A stretch of DNA of 64,000 bases from Pseudomonas sp. UBA6562 (GTDB lineage: Bacteria; Pseudomonadota; Gammaproteobacteria; Pseudomonadales; Pseudomonadaceae), in assembly GCF_002434265.1 (NCBI RefSeq), contig NZ_DJJS01000005.1, positions 174,650 to 238,649 of the forward strand, given 5' to 3'. Positions 17,366 to 26,348 of the stretch are shown one piece after another (positions within the stretch are counted from its first letter, which is position 1; each line of letters begins with the position of its first letter). The notes below the pieces were generated by a model. That model ran no database searches. It was not told the DNA's origin and saw nothing but the letters and a program-made list of their open reading frames with translations. Made by a program: the position numbers and the translations under genes.

Positions 17366-17620
17366 ATGCAGATCAAGATTCAACAATGGGGCAACAGCGC
17401 TGCCATCCGCTTGCCGGCAACCGTTTTAAAGCAACTTCAGGTAGGCGTGGGCTCCACGTTGCGTCTGGATGCCACTGGAGAATCCATCGTCCTGGAGGTT
17501 GTCAGGCCCAAACCGCGCTATACCCTCGAGTCGCTCATGGCGCAATGCGATTTGAGCGCAGCCGAGCCTGAAGATATGGCCGAATGGAACGCCATGCGTC
17601 CCGTCGGACGTGAAGTATGA
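17366..17620 (+). CDS. mazE: MazE-type antitoxin
   Basis: An 84-residue antitoxin. The N-terminal AbrB/SpoVT swapped-hairpin domain reads MQIKIQQWGNSAAIRLPATVLKQL, the hallmark W-GNS-RLP pattern that binds DNA. The C-terminal tail (YTLESLMAQCDLSAAEPEDMAEW) should wrap the toxin. The start at 17366 has GGAGA 6 bases upstream; an in-frame ATG at 17342 would add eight residues. It overlaps the toxin gene by ATGA. ChpS is a close alternative name. Confidence 0.87.
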   Translation: MQIKIQQWGNSAAIRLPATVLKQLQVGVGSTLRLDATGESIVLEVVRPKPRYTLESLMAQCDLSAAEPEDMAEWNAMRPVGREV

Positions 17621-17973
17621 GGCGGGCACGGTTCGAGAGGGGCTATATCGTGCGAATCAACCTCGAGCCCGTGGTTGGTCGTGAGCAACAGGGTATCGCC
17701 AGGCCTGCGCTGGTACTGACCCCTGCCGCCTTCAACGCCTCAGGCCTGGCTGTGATCGTGCCTATCTCGCAAGGCAGCAATTTCGCTCGCCATGCCGGTT
17801 TCGCCGTGACTTTATGTGGCGCAGGCACGCAAACCCAGGGAGTCGCACTGTGCAATCAACTGCGCACCGTCGACCTCGAGGCTCGCGGCGCAAAGCGGGT
17901 CGAGCGGGTTGGCGAAACGGTGATGGAAGAAGCGCTGGCGCGCGTGCAGGCCCTCTTCGACTGGCCGACCTAG
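17617..17973 (+). CDS. mazF: MazF/PemK-type endoribonuclease toxin
   Basis: A 118-residue toxin of the MazF/PemK fold. The N-terminus FERGYIVRINLEPVVGREQQGIARPALVLTP is the SH3-like core with the conserved GxEQxGxRPALV segment, followed by VIVPIS and QGVALCNQLRTVDL, which carries the conserved Arg-Thr-Asp. It should cleave mRNA at a short motif when MazE is degraded. It is translationally coupled to mazE and appears intact. Nearest alternative label: ChpB. Confidence 0.87.
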   Translation: MRRARFERGYIVRINLEPVVGREQQGIARPALVLTPAAFNASGLAVIVPISQGSNFARHAGFAVTLCGAGTQTQGVALCNQLRTVDLEARGAKRVERVGETVMEEALARVQALFDWPT

Positions 17974-18073
17974 GTGCCGCGCAGAGGGAATTTTCCTCCT
18001 CCGACACACTCAAACCCCGGTACGGATCGCCTGCCGATCGCTGCATTTTTCATCCTGCCTCAGGAGCTTGCCC

Positions 18074-18805
18074 ATGTTTTCCATGCGTCCCTTGATCGTC
18101 CTTGCCACTGCGGCTGCGTTGATGTCCGGCTGTGCCAGCCAGAACCCTTACGAGAACCAGGGCCAGGCACAAGGCTCGGGCGGTGTGAGCAAGACCGCCA
18201 AGTACGGTGGCCTGGGTGCCTTGGCCGGTGCCGTGGCAGGCGCTGCCATCGACCATAACCACCGTGGCAAGGGTGCGCTGATCGGCGCAGCCGCCGTGGG
18301 CGCCGCCGCTGCCGGTTACGGCTATTACGCCGACCGCCAGGAAAAGGCCCTGCGCGAAAGCATGGCCAACACTGGCGTCGAAGTGCAGCGCGAAGGCGAC
18401 CAGATCAAGCTGATCATGCCGGGCAACATCACCTTCGCCACCGATTCGGCCAGCATCGCGCCGAGCTTCTATTCGCCGCTGAACAACCTGGCGAACTCGT
18501 TCAAACAGTTCAACCAGAACACCATCGAAGTGGTCGGCTTCACCGACAGCACCGGCGCCCGCCAGCACAACATGGACCTGTCCCAACGCCGCGCGCAGTC
18601 GGTCGGCACCTACCTGACCTCGCAAGGCGTGGACGCTTCGCGCGTGACCGTGCGCGGTCTCGGCCCGGACCAGCCGGTCGCAAGCAACGCCGACGCCAAT
18701 GGCCGTGCGCAGAACCGCCGCGTAGAAGTAAACCTCAAGCCGATTCCCGGCCAGGACTATCAGCAACCGGCCCAGCAGCAAGGCCAGGTGCAGCAATACC
18801 CTTGA
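18074..18805 (+). CDS. OmpA-family lipoprotein (YiaD-like)
   Basis: A 243-residue outer-membrane lipoprotein. The lipobox is in ALMSGCAS (Cys20). A glycine-zipper segment follows (GGLGALAGAVAGAAIDHNHRG, then ALIGAAAVGAAAAGYGYY), then an OmpA C-terminal peptidoglycan-binding domain with VVGFTDSTGARQHNMDLSQRRA and NRRVEVNL. It should tether the outer membrane to the cell wall. The C-terminus is Gln-rich. The start at 18074 is picked because AGGAG lies 7 bases upstream; the ATG at 18068 lies too close to that site. Confidence 0.87.
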   Translation: MFSMRPLIVLATAAALMSGCASQNPYENQGQAQGSGGVSKTAKYGGLGALAGAVAGAAIDHNHRGKGALIGAAAVGAAAAGYGYYADRQEKALRESMANTGVEVQREGDQIKLIMPGNITFATDSASIAPSFYSPLNNLANSFKQFNQNTIEVVGFTDSTGARQHNMDLSQRRAQSVGTYLTSQGVDASRVTVRGLGPDQPVASNADANGRAQNRRVEVNLKPIPGQDYQQPAQQQGQVQQYP

Positions 18806-18825
18806 TGCGCTGAACCCCTGACGCC

Positions 18826-18858
18826 AGCGGGGCAGTTCGGGAGACCGACTGCCCCGCT
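18826..18858. terminator. Strong hairpin between convergent genes
   Basis: AGCGGGGCAGT at 18826-18836 and ACTGCCCCGCT at 18848-18858 pair perfectly over 11 bases, with a further CGG/CCG inside. It separates the OmpA lipoprotein gene (+) and pta (-). Only short T-runs follow. Confidence 0.65.
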
Positions 18859-18865
18859 GTGCGTT

Positions 18866-20953
18866 TCAGAGCGCTTGGCTGGCCTGGATCGCGGTCAGGG
18901 CGATGGTGTGCACGATATCGTCGACCTGCGCGCCGCGCGGCAGGTCGTTCACCGGTTTGCGCAGCCCTTGCAGCATCGGGCCCAGGCTGACGCCGTCGGC
19001 GCTGCGCTGCACGGCCTTGTGGGTGGTGTTGCCGGTGTTCAGGTCGGGGAACACGAACACCGTGGCGCGGCCGGCTACGGCGCTGTCCGGCGCCAGTTGG
19101 CGGGCGACGTCCGGGTTGGCGGCCGCGTCGTACTGCAGCGGGCCGTCGATCAACAGGCCCGGTACCGCGCTCTGCGCCAGGCGCGTGGCCTCGCGCACCT
19201 TGCCCACTTCCTCGTCGCTGGCCGAATCGCTGGAATAGCTGATCATCGCCACCCGCGGTGCGATGCCGAACGAATCTGCCGACGCCGCGCTCTGCCGGGC
19301 GATTTCCGCGAGTTCCTCGGCGCTGGGGTGGGGGTTCATCACGCAATCGCCGTAGACCAGCACCTGATCGGGGAACAGCATGAAGAACACCGAGGACACC
19401 AGGCTGCACCCCGGGGCGGTCTTGATCAGTTGCAGCGCCGGGCGGATGGTGTTGGCCGTGGAGTGCACCAGGCCCGAAACCAGCCCATCGACCTCGCCCA
19501 GGGCCAGCATCACCGTGGCCAGCACCACCGGGTCCTCGAGCTGCTGTTCGGCCATCGGTGCGTTGAGGTTCTTGCTCTTGCGCAGGGCCACCATCGGCTC
19601 TACATAGCGGCTGCGGATCGACTCGGGATCGAGGATTTCCAGGTCGGCCGGCAGGTCGATGCCTTGCGCGCGGGCTACGGCCTGGACGTCTTCGGGGCGC
19701 GCCAGCAACACGCAGCGGGCGATGCCGCGCGCCTGGCACAAGGCCGCCGCCTGTACCAGCAAGGGCTCGGCGCCTTCGGGCAGGACGATGCGCTTGTTGG
19801 CCTGTTGCGCACGCTGGATCAGTTGATAGCGGAACACCGCCGGCGACAGGCGCAGCTCGCGGGGCGTGCCGCAGCGCTGGTGTAGCCAGGCGGCGTCCAG
19901 GTGGCTGGCGACGAAATCGGTGATGACTTCGGCGCGCTCGCGGTCGTCGATGGGGATCTCGCGGTTCAGCGAATTGAGCCGGGTCGCGGTGTCGTAGGAA
20001 CCGGTGCTCACCGACAGGATCGGCAGACCCGCCTGCAAGGCGCCGCGGCACAGCTCGAGAATGCGTGCGTCGGGCTTGCTGTCGCTGGTCAGCAGCAGCC
20101 CGGCCAGGGGCACGCCGTTGATCGCGGCCAGGCTCACGGCCAGGATGATGTCGTCGCGGTCGCCCGGCGTCACCACCAGGGTGCCGGGCTTGAGCAGCGG
20201 CACGGTGTTGGCCACGGTGCGCGCGCAGATGATGATGGTGTTCATGCGCCGCTGTTCGTAGTCGCCGGCGTTGAGCACCTGGGCGCCGAGCAGGTCGGCC
20301 ACGTCGCGCGTGCGCGGCGCGTTCAGCTCGGCCTGGAAGGGGATGCAGCCGAGCAGACGGAAATCGCCGCTGCGCAACAGCGGCGAGTGCTCGCGCAGGC
20401 GGCGGGCGAAGTCGGCCATGGGTTCGTCGGAACGCACCTTGTTGAGGATCACCCCCAGCACCTTCGGGTCGCGCGGGCCGCCGAACAGCTGCGCCTGCAA
20501 CTCTACCCGTCCGGACAGCTCGCTGAGCACCTCGTTTTCCGGTGCCGACACCAGGATCACCTCGGCGTCCAGGCTCTTGGCCAGGTGCTGGTTGACCCGT
20601 GCCGCGTAGCTGGCGTGCCGGGTGGGCACCATGCCCTCGACCACCACCACGTCCTTGCCGACACAGGCTTGCTGGTACAGGCGCACGATGGCTTCGAGCA
20701 ACTCGTCGAGCTGGCCGTCGCCGAGCATGCGCTCGACCTGCGCCAGGCTCAGGGGCGTGGGCGGTTGGATGCCATGGGTGCGCGCCACCAGCTCGGTGGA
20801 GCGCTCGGGGCCGGTGTCGCCGGGGTGCGGCTGGGCCACCGGTTTGAAGAAGCCGACCTTGAGCCCGGCGCGTTCCAGGGTGCGCACCAGGCCCAGGCTG
20901 ATCGAAGTCAGACCGACGGCGAAATCGGTCGGTGCGATGAAAAATGTCTGCAT
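18866..20953 (-). CDS. pta: Phosphate acetyltransferase
   Basis: A 695-residue enzyme interconverting acetyl-CoA and acetyl phosphate. The three-part architecture of long Pta is visible: an N-terminal P-loop-like BioD domain (MQTFFIAPTDFAVGLTSISLGLV), a central DRTGG domain (TLVVTPGDRDDIILAVSLAAINGVPLAGLLLT) and a C-terminal catalytic domain from about residue 370 (NKRIVLPEGAEPLLVQAA, then DGPLQYDAAANPDVA and FVFPDLNTGNTTHKAVQR). No acetate kinase gene is adjacent in this window. The start at 20953 begins the conserved domain; the ATG at 20995 adds residues without homology. Confidence 0.94.
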   Translation of the reverse strand: MQTFFIAPTDFAVGLTSISLGLVRTLERAGLKVGFFKPVAQPHPGDTGPERSTELVARTHGIQPPTPLSLAQVERMLGDGQLDELLEAIVRLYQQACVGKDVVVVEGMVPTRHASYAARVNQHLAKSLDAEVILVSAPENEVLSELSGRVELQAQLFGGPRDPKVLGVILNKVRSDEPMADFARRLREHSPLLRSGDFRLLGCIPFQAELNAPRTRDVADLLGAQVLNAGDYEQRRMNTIIICARTVANTVPLLKPGTLVVTPGDRDDIILAVSLAAINGVPLAGLLLTSDSKPDARILELCRGALQAGLPILSVSTGSYDTATRLNSLNREIPIDDRERAEVITDFVASHLDAAWLHQRCGTPRELRLSPAVFRYQLIQRAQQANKRIVLPEGAEPLLVQAAALCQARGIARCVLLARPEDVQAVARAQGIDLPADLEILDPESIRSRYVEPMVALRKSKNLNAPMAEQQLEDPVVLATVMLALGEVDGLVSGLVHSTANTIRPALQLIKTAPGCSLVSSVFFMLFPDQVLVYGDCVMNPHPSAEELAEIARQSAASADSFGIAPRVAMISYSSDSASDEEVGKVREATRLAQSAVPGLLIDGPLQYDAAANPDVARQLAPDSAVAGRATVFVFPDLNTGNTTHKAVQRSADGVSLGPMLQGLRKPVNDLPRGAQVDDIVHTIALTAIQASQAL

Positions 20954-20984
20954 GTGTGCGTCTCGGCTATAGGCGGGCACAGAA

Positions 20985-21233
20985 TCAATCGGCAAGGGTA
21001 GCGCTATCGACCCCCTGGGCGCACCAACCGCAGGCGAAGGGCTGACCGATGCGCCGTTGCCGCGCTTGCGGGTCTAGCACCCAAGGGCGCGATTGCCAAG
21101 GCGGTTGATGGCGCAGGTGCTGGGTATGGCCACAGGACAGCTGCACGACCCAGTGCCCCTCCTGATCGAGGTGCCAACCGGTAATCCGACCGCTCGGTCG
21201 TCCATGGCTACCGTTGGGTCGTGCCGGAGCCAT
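20985..21233 (-). CDS. DUF3565-family protein
   Basis: An 82-residue protein with RITGWHLDQEGHWVVQLSCGHTQHLRHQPPWQSRPWVL, the pattern of DUF3565. Conserved Cys34 with nearby His residues and a C-terminal Cys-X2-Cys (CGWC) suggest a small zinc-binding fold. It starts upstream of pta with 31 bases between, on the same strand, so the two may be co-transcribed. The start at 21233 is the first ATG that keeps only the conserved domain; a long upstream extension overlaps slyD and is spurious. Confidence 0.77.
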   Translation of the reverse strand: MAPARPNGSHGRPSGRITGWHLDQEGHWVVQLSCGHTQHLRHQPPWQSRPWVLDPQARQRRIGQPFACGWCAQGVDSATLAD

Positions 21234-21305
21234 GGCCGGTTCGCAATCGGGCGATGCGTTGGTTACACTTCCAGGTTCTACATTCTTTTGCAAAGGTCTC
21301 GCCCC

Positions 21306-21791
21306 ATGCTGATCGCCGCCAACAAGGCTGTCTCTATCGAATATACCCTGACCAACGAAGCTGGTGAGGTCATCGACAGCTCCGCCGGCGGTGCGCCGTT
21401 GGTGTACCTGCACGGTGCTTCGAACATCATCCCGGGCCTGGAAAAGCAGCTCGAAGGCAAGCAGGCCGGCGACGAACTGAACGTCACCGTCGAGCCCGAA
21501 GAAGCCTACGGCGAATACTCGGCCGAACTGGTCAGCACCCTCAACCGTAGCCTGTTCGAAGGCGTCGACGAGCTGGAAGTGGGCATGCAGTTCCACGCTT
21601 CGGCGCCGGACGGCCAGATGCAGATCGTCACCATCCGCGACGTCGACGGCGACGACGTGACCGTCGACGGCAACCATCCACTGGCCGGCCAACGTCTGAA
21701 CTTCCAGGTCAAGGTCGTCGACGTGCGCGATGCTTCCGAAGAAGAAGTCGCCCACGGCCATGTGCACGGCGAAGGTGGTCATCACCACTGA
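21306..21791 (+). CDS. slyD: FKBP-type peptidyl-prolyl isomerase, SlyD-like
   Basis: A 161-residue cytoplasmic prolyl isomerase and chaperone. The FKBP half begins NKAVSIEYTLTNEAGEVIDSS and contains PLVYLHGASNIIPGLEKQLEGK; the insert-in-flap chaperone domain follows (VEPEEAYGEYSAELVSTLNRSLF). The His-rich tail GHVHGEGGHHH could bind nickel or other metals, as in E. coli SlyD, but is much shorter. The start at 21306 is the family start. A terminator lies between this gene and glutathione peroxidase. Confidence 0.9.
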   Translation: MLIAANKAVSIEYTLTNEAGEVIDSSAGGAPLVYLHGASNIIPGLEKQLEGKQAGDELNVTVEPEEAYGEYSAELVSTLNRSLFEGVDELEVGMQFHASAPDGQMQIVTIRDVDGDDVTVDGNHPLAGQRLNFQVKVVDVRDASEEEVAHGHVHGEGGHHH

Positions 21792-21821
21792 TCGTTCTGC
21801 GCTAAGCTCAGAACGTCGCCA

Positions 21822-21883
21822 GGCGCTCGGCCAAGCCGGACATTCCCACGGGAAGTCGACCGGCTTGGCCCGGCGCCTTTTTG
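21822..21883 (+). terminator. Rho-independent terminator after slyD
   Basis: Eighteen-base arms (21822-21839 and 21860-21877, two mismatches, core GCCAAGCCGG/CCGGCTTGGC) are followed by TTTTT at 21878-21882. The 20-base loop itself holds a small TTCCC/GGGAA hairpin. Confidence 0.85.
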
Positions 21884-21936
21884 CTGGGCCCGGTTTGCCC
21901 GCAGCGCAATGCGTGAAGCCATCTAGGGAGAGATTC

Positions 21937-22419
21937 ATGAGTGCATTTCATCAGGTTAAGCTGCAGGCGCTGCAAGGCGGCGAACTGTCGCTCGCGCCGC
22001 TCAAGGGCCAGGTGGTGCTGGTGGTCAACGTGGCCTCCAAATGCGGCCTGACGCCGCAATATGCCGCTCTGGAGCAATTGCAGCAGCGTTATCGGGCCCA
22101 GGGCTTCAGCGTGCTCGGCCTGCCGTGCAACCAGTTCGCCGGCCAGGAACCGGGCAGCGAACAGGACATCCAGACCTTCTGCGACACGCAATACGGCGTG
22201 AGCTTCCCGCTGTCGGCCAAACTCGAGGTCAATGGCCCGCAGCGGCATGCGCTGTATCGCTTGCTGGCCGGGGAGGGCGCCGAGTTTCCTGGCGACATCA
22301 GCTGGAATTTCGAGAAATTCCTGGTGGGTAAGGACGGTCGCGTGCTGGCGCGCTTTTCGCCACGCACTGCGCCGGACGATCCGACGGTGGTGCAGGCGAT
22401 CGAGAAAGCGCTGGCCTGA
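21937..22419 (+). CDS. Glutathione peroxidase (Cys type)
   Basis: A 160-residue peroxidase of the GPx family that reduces hydroperoxides with thioredoxin or glutathione. The catalytic residues are visible: Cys36 in VNVASKCGLTPQY (cysteine, not selenocysteine), Gln in LPCNQFAGQEPG, and Trp/Asn in ISWNFEKFLV. The Cys in LPCNQF is a plausible resolving cysteine. The start at 21937 has GGGAGAG at 5-6 bases. It appears monocistronic, bracketed by a terminator upstream and a convergent gene downstream. Confidence 0.9.
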   Translation: MSAFHQVKLQALQGGELSLAPLKGQVVLVVNVASKCGLTPQYAALEQLQQRYRAQGFSVLGLPCNQFAGQEPGSEQDIQTFCDTQYGVSFPLSAKLEVNGPQRHALYRLLAGEGAEFPGDISWNFEKFLVGKDGRVLARFSPRTAPDDPTVVQAIEKALA

Positions 22420-22444
22420 GCGTTGCGGCGTCAGTGCTCGTCCA

Positions 22445-23626
22445 TCATGGATAGGCCTGGTCCAGCGCCCCTTGTGCGTCATGCGCCAGACACGCCCGCG
22501 CCAGGTATTGCTCGAACCGTTCAACGACCCCCGGCCAGCCCTGCCGCAGGGCATGATGCCGGGCGTTGAGGCGCACGCGCCGCACCCTCTCGTGGTCTTC
22601 GGACAACCAGCACGCCGCCTCGATGAAACCGGCGCTGTCGCCAGGCATGGCCACTGCGCCGTTGTGTCCATGTTGAACGTGCTGGGCTGCGGCGGCCTGA
22701 TCGAACGCCACCACCGCCAGGCCTGAGGCCATGGCTTCGAGCACCACGCTGGCGAAGGTGTCGATCAGGCTGGGAAACAGCAAAAGGTCGCTACTGGCGT
22801 AATGCTCGGCCAGTGCCTCGCCCCGCTGCGCACCGCAAAATACGGCGTCGGGCCAGCGCTGTGCGAGCACGTCGCGTTGCGGACCCTGGCCGACCAGAAT
22901 CAAGCGTAGACGCCGCTGCGGGTCGGTACGCTGCAAAGCCGCCAAACAGGGTTCGAGCAGGTCCAGGTTGTTTTCCGCCGCCAGTCGGCCCACGTGCAGA
23001 ACGGCAACGTCTTCGGGCCCCAGCCCCCAACGTTCGCGCAGCGACGGGCTGCGCCGCGTTGGGCTGAACAAGTGGGCGTCGACGCCATGCACCAGCAGCT
23101 CCGCCCGCTCGAAACCTCGGCGTTGCAGATCCAGGCGCTGACTGACGCTGGGCACCAGGGTGAGCGCGGTGCGGCGGTGGAAACCGCGTAGGTAGCAGGT
23201 CAGCGCACGGGTCAGCAAACCCAAGCCGTATTGCCTGGCGCATGGCGCGAAATCCATATGAAAGCCACTGACCACCGCAATGCCCAGACGCCGCGCCGCA
23301 CGCAGCGCGCTCAAGCCGAGCGGGCCTTGGGTGGCGATGTACAGGACATCGGGCCGTTGCTGGCGCCAACGTCGCCAGAGCGTATGCATCGACACCTGGC
23401 CCCATTGCAGACCCGGATAGCCGGGTAAGGGCAAGCCTGCCACCAGCAGCAGATCGGCCCCATCCTGGCTGGACGCATCGCCGGCTTGGCGCGGCCGAAC
23501 GATTTCCACACGGTGCCCGCGCTGGCGCAGCCCCTCGTTCAGATGGGCCAGGGTTCTGGCTACGCCGTTGATTTCGGGTGCGAAGGTTTCGCTGACCAAG
23601 GCGATGTGCATGGGCGGTGTATTCAT
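22445..23626 (-). CDS. Glycosyltransferase, group 1 (GT4-like)
   Basis: A protein of about 393 residues with the GT-B fold: the N-terminal IALVSETFAPEINGVARTLAHLNEGL and C-terminal donor-binding part VAVLHVGRLAAENNL, LILVGQGPQR and FPSLIDTFASVVLEAMASGLAVVAF, which includes the EX7E-type motif. The N-terminus resembles GDP-mannose- or UDP-sugar-dependent mannosyltransferases of the MgtA/PimB type. Substrate unknown; it probably acts on a membrane lipid. The start is uncertain (23626 or 23611), as neither has a strong ribosome site. It converges with the glutathione peroxidase gene. Confidence 0.82.
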   Translation of the reverse strand: MNTPPMHIALVSETFAPEINGVARTLAHLNEGLRQRGHRVEIVRPRQAGDASSQDGADLLLVAGLPLPGYPGLQWGQVSMHTLWRRWRQQRPDVLYIATQGPLGLSALRAARRLGIAVVSGFHMDFAPCARQYGLGLLTRALTCYLRGFHRRTALTLVPSVSQRLDLQRRGFERAELLVHGVDAHLFSPTRRSPSLRERWGLGPEDVAVLHVGRLAAENNLDLLEPCLAALQRTDPQRRLRLILVGQGPQRDVLAQRWPDAVFCGAQRGEALAEHYASSDLLLFPSLIDTFASVVLEAMASGLAVVAFDQAAAAQHVQHGHNGAVAMPGDSAGFIEAACWLSEDHERVRRVRLNARHHALRQGWPGVVERFEQYLARACLAHDAQGALDQAYP

Positions 23627-23769
23627 GCAAAAAAGTGTCCGCCCAGCCCGTTGCCATTGCGTGACAGACAAGTGGCAGATACTTGAACGGCAGGGCGTGA
23701 CGGGCTGAAGAATATTTCATCGAGCCCCCCTCAAGAACCGCGCAGCGCCAGCCGATGGAGAGGCATCGA

Positions 23770-25110
23770 ATGACAGGTGCTCGGGTGAGTGTGATGTTCA
23801 ACAAGAAATTGAAGCAGGAAATGCAGCAACTGCGTGAAGACCTGCTTTCGGTCGAGCAGGTTAAGGACAGCCTCGACAGTGAAATGCTGGTCATCCAGCT
23901 CGACCCGGAAGGTCGTATCCAACACGTCAACGAAAACTTCGCCCGGGAAATGCGCTACAAACCCGAGCAGTTATTGGGCCGCGCCCTCGAAGATTTCGTC
24001 CCCGCCCATGTGCGCTCGCTGGACTTCTACCAGCGCATGCACAAGGCCCTGACACGCGGCGAGCACCTGCACGGCGCCTTCCGCTTGCTGCGCGGCGACG
24101 GCGATGAGGCCTGGTTGCGCTCGATCCTGCAACCGGTGCGTGGCAGCGATGGCCGCCTCAAGTATTTCAGCCTGCACTCCAGCGACCTCACCCGCACCAT
24201 CAAGACTTCGCGCGAGCACGAAAGCCTGATCAAGGCGCTGATGCGCTCCACGGCGGTGATCGAGTTCACCCTCGACGGCGAAGTGCTGACCGCCAACGAC
24301 CGCTTCCTGCAATCGCTGGGCTATCGCCTCGAGCAGGTGCGCGGCCGCCACCACCGCATGTTCTGCGAACCGCAGGAAGTCAACTCGCCCGATTACCAGG
24401 CCTTCTGGGACAAGCTGCGCCGCGGCGAGTACATCGCCGACCGCTTCAAGCGTGTCGATGCCCACGGCAATACGGTATGGCTGGAAGCCTCGTACAACCC
24501 GATCTTCGATGCCCACGACGTGCTCTACAAAGTGGTCAAGTTCGCCACCGTGATCACCGATCAGGTCAACCGCGAGCAGGCCGTGGCGCAGGCCGCCGAC
24601 ATCGCCTACTCGACCTCGCTCGACACCGACGCCAGTGCCAACAAGGCCACCGGTGTGATGAGCCAGAGCGTCGAGGTGATGCGCGGGCTGGAGGCGTCGA
24701 TGCAGCGCGCCGCCGAGAGCATTCAGGCGTTGGACAAACAGTCGAAGGTGATCGGCGCGATCATCAAGACCATCAGCGACATCGCCAGCCAGACCAACCT
24801 GCTGGCCCTCAACGCCGCCATCGAGGCAGCCCGCGCCGGTGAGCAGGGGCGTGGCTTCGCCGTGGTGGCCGACGAGGTGCGCCAACTCGCCTCGCGCACC
24901 AGCAGCGCCACCGAAGAAATCGCCCGCGTGGTGCAGCAGAACGAACAGCTCGCGCAAGCGGCCGTGGACATCATCGACACCAGCAAGCGCCAGGCCGAAC
25001 AGGGCCTGAGCCTGGCCGACGAAACCGGGCGGGTGATCGACGAGATTCAGGATGGGGCGAAAAAGGTGGTGGATGCGGTTGGGCAGTTCTCCAACCAGCT
25101 CAATGGCTGA
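23770..25110 (+). CDS. Soluble PAS–PAS methyl-accepting chemotaxis protein (BdlA-like)
   Basis: A protein of about 446 residues without membrane segments. An N-terminal coiled coil (FNKKLKQEMQQLREDLLSV) is followed by two PAS domains (about 45-150 and 165-285, the second containing RGRHHRMFCEP) and a signalling domain with the hairpin tip SDIASQTNLLALNAAIEAARAGEQGRGFAVVADEVRQLA. The layout matches BdlA of P. aeruginosa, which controls biofilm dispersal, and Aer2-like receptors. The signalling domain is shorter than in classical receptors. Start 23770 is chosen because GGAG lies 9 bases upstream; 23794 is an alternative. Confidence 0.85.
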   Translation: MTGARVSVMFNKKLKQEMQQLREDLLSVEQVKDSLDSEMLVIQLDPEGRIQHVNENFAREMRYKPEQLLGRALEDFVPAHVRSLDFYQRMHKALTRGEHLHGAFRLLRGDGDEAWLRSILQPVRGSDGRLKYFSLHSSDLTRTIKTSREHESLIKALMRSTAVIEFTLDGEVLTANDRFLQSLGYRLEQVRGRHHRMFCEPQEVNSPDYQAFWDKLRRGEYIADRFKRVDAHGNTVWLEASYNPIFDAHDVLYKVVKFATVITDQVNREQAVAQAADIAYSTSLDTDASANKATGVMSQSVEVMRGLEASMQRAAESIQALDKQSKVIGAIIKTISDIASQTNLLALNAAIEAARAGEQGRGFAVVADEVRQLASRTSSATEEIARVVQQNEQLAQAAVDIIDTSKRQAEQGLSLADETGRVIDEIQDGAKKVVDAVGQFSNQLNG

Positions 25111-25336
25111 TGCCACGCCACTGCATCGAGCCTTGGGCGCCTGGAGGCGGTCGGGGCCGTTCCTGAAAAACCTTGGCGTTATCTGTCCCGCAACCGCCTG
25201 ACGGATCGATGCGGGCGTCGGAACACGCGGGTCGCAAAGGCCTCTCGGGCATCACGGCCCATACCTGGCGAGCCTACGGATAGGCGCCCCAGTGCTTGGC
25301 TGGGCGTCTGCAAGGCCGCTTCAGCCAACCCTCCGA

Positions 25337-25552
25337 CTATCGCCAGCCCATCGCCCACACCTCGGCATCGCGCAGCACCCGCCAGTCCAGCCACTCGCTG
25401 CGCCCGCTGTGCACGGCCTGCAGTTCGACGCGCAACAGGACGCCGGCTTCGTCATGCTCCAGATCGGTCACCAGAAAATGCTTTTCACGGTTCACCGGCT
25501 GCGTAGCGGTCCATTTCGACAGTTTGAGTTTGGCGGGGCTGAAGCGATTCAT
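25337..25552 (-). CDS. TIGR02450-family Trp-rich protein
   Basis: A 71-residue protein with the family pattern MNRFSPAKLKLSKWTATQPVNREKHFLVT and a C-terminal LDWRVLRDAEVWAMGW. Function unknown; such proteins are common in gamma-proteobacteria. AGGAG lies about 6 bases before the ATG. It follows cysZ on the same strand with 31 bases between, so co-transcription is likely. The 226 bases between it and the chemoreceptor stop contain nothing I can name. Confidence 0.8.
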   Translation of the reverse strand: MNRFSPAKLKLSKWTATQPVNREKHFLVTDLEHDEAGVLLRVELQAVHSGRSEWLDWRVLRDAEVWAMGWR

Positions 25553-25583
25553 GGCAAGCTCCTATGGGCGGTTTGAAATAGGT

Positions 25584-26348
25584 TCAAGCTCGATCATCGG
25601 GCTGTTTCGCCACCCGGCCATCGCCCTTTTCCCGCACCCAGAACAACGTGGCGCCAGCGACGGCCGCCGGCATCATCAGGATGTTCACGCCCGGAATCAG
25701 CAGCGCCAGGTACGTCACCCCACCAAAACTCATCGACTGCCAGCGCTTGCTGCGCAGCCAGGCGAGCATGTCCTGCCAGCTCATCTTGTTGTTGTCGGCC
25801 GGGTAGTCGATGTACTGGATGGCCATCATCCACACGCCGAACACCAGCCACAGCGGCGCGGCGACGACGTTGACCACCGGGATCAACGACAGGACGAACA
25901 ACCCCAGCGCCCGCGGAAGGAAATAGCCCAGCTTGCGCATTTCGCGGGAAAAGGTGCGCGGCACCATGGCCGCCAACTCGCCCCAGCTGAAGGGCGGGAA
26001 ATGGTCTTCGCCACGGGCCACCACCTCGACCTTCTCCGCCAGGAAACCGTTGAACGGCGCGGCCACGATGTTGGCCACCAGGGTGAAGCTGAAGAACACC
26101 ATCAGCACCACCAAGGCCACGAACAGCGGCCAGAGGATGTATGACAGAAAGCTCAGCCATTGCGGCAGGCTGGGCATCAGGGCATCGACCCACAGGTCGA
26201 ACTGGTGGTAGGCGAAATACACCAGGCCGCCGAACAGCAGCAGGTTGATGGTCAACGGCAGCAGCACGAACAGCCGCAGGCCGGGGCTCAACACCAGCTT
26301 CAAACCTTCGCGCAGGTACTGCGGGCCGGACAGAACAGGGGCGGGCAT
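25584..26348 (-). CDS. cysZ: Sulfate transporter CysZ
   Basis: A 254-residue inner-membrane protein taking up sulfate for cysteine synthesis. Typical CysZ features: an N-terminal SGPQYLREGLKLVLSPGLRLFVLLPLTINLLLF, a long pair of membrane helices (ILWPLFVALVVLMVFFSFTLVANIVAAPFNGFLAEKVE), and YFLPRALGLFVLSLIPVVN. GGAG precedes the ATG by 7 bases. It is divergent from trxB, about 300 bases apart; the shared region holds an OxyR-like site. The position next to trxB is conserved in Pseudomonas. Confidence 0.92.
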   Translation of the reverse strand: MPAPVLSGPQYLREGLKLVLSPGLRLFVLLPLTINLLLFGGLVYFAYHQFDLWVDALMPSLPQWLSFLSYILWPLFVALVVLMVFFSFTLVANIVAAPFNGFLAEKVEVVARGEDHFPPFSWGELAAMVPRTFSREMRKLGYFLPRALGLFVLSLIPVVNVVAAPLWLVFGVWMMAIQYIDYPADNNKMSWQDMLAWLRSKRWQSMSFGGVTYLALLIPGVNILMMPAAVAGATLFWVREKGDGRVAKQPDDRA

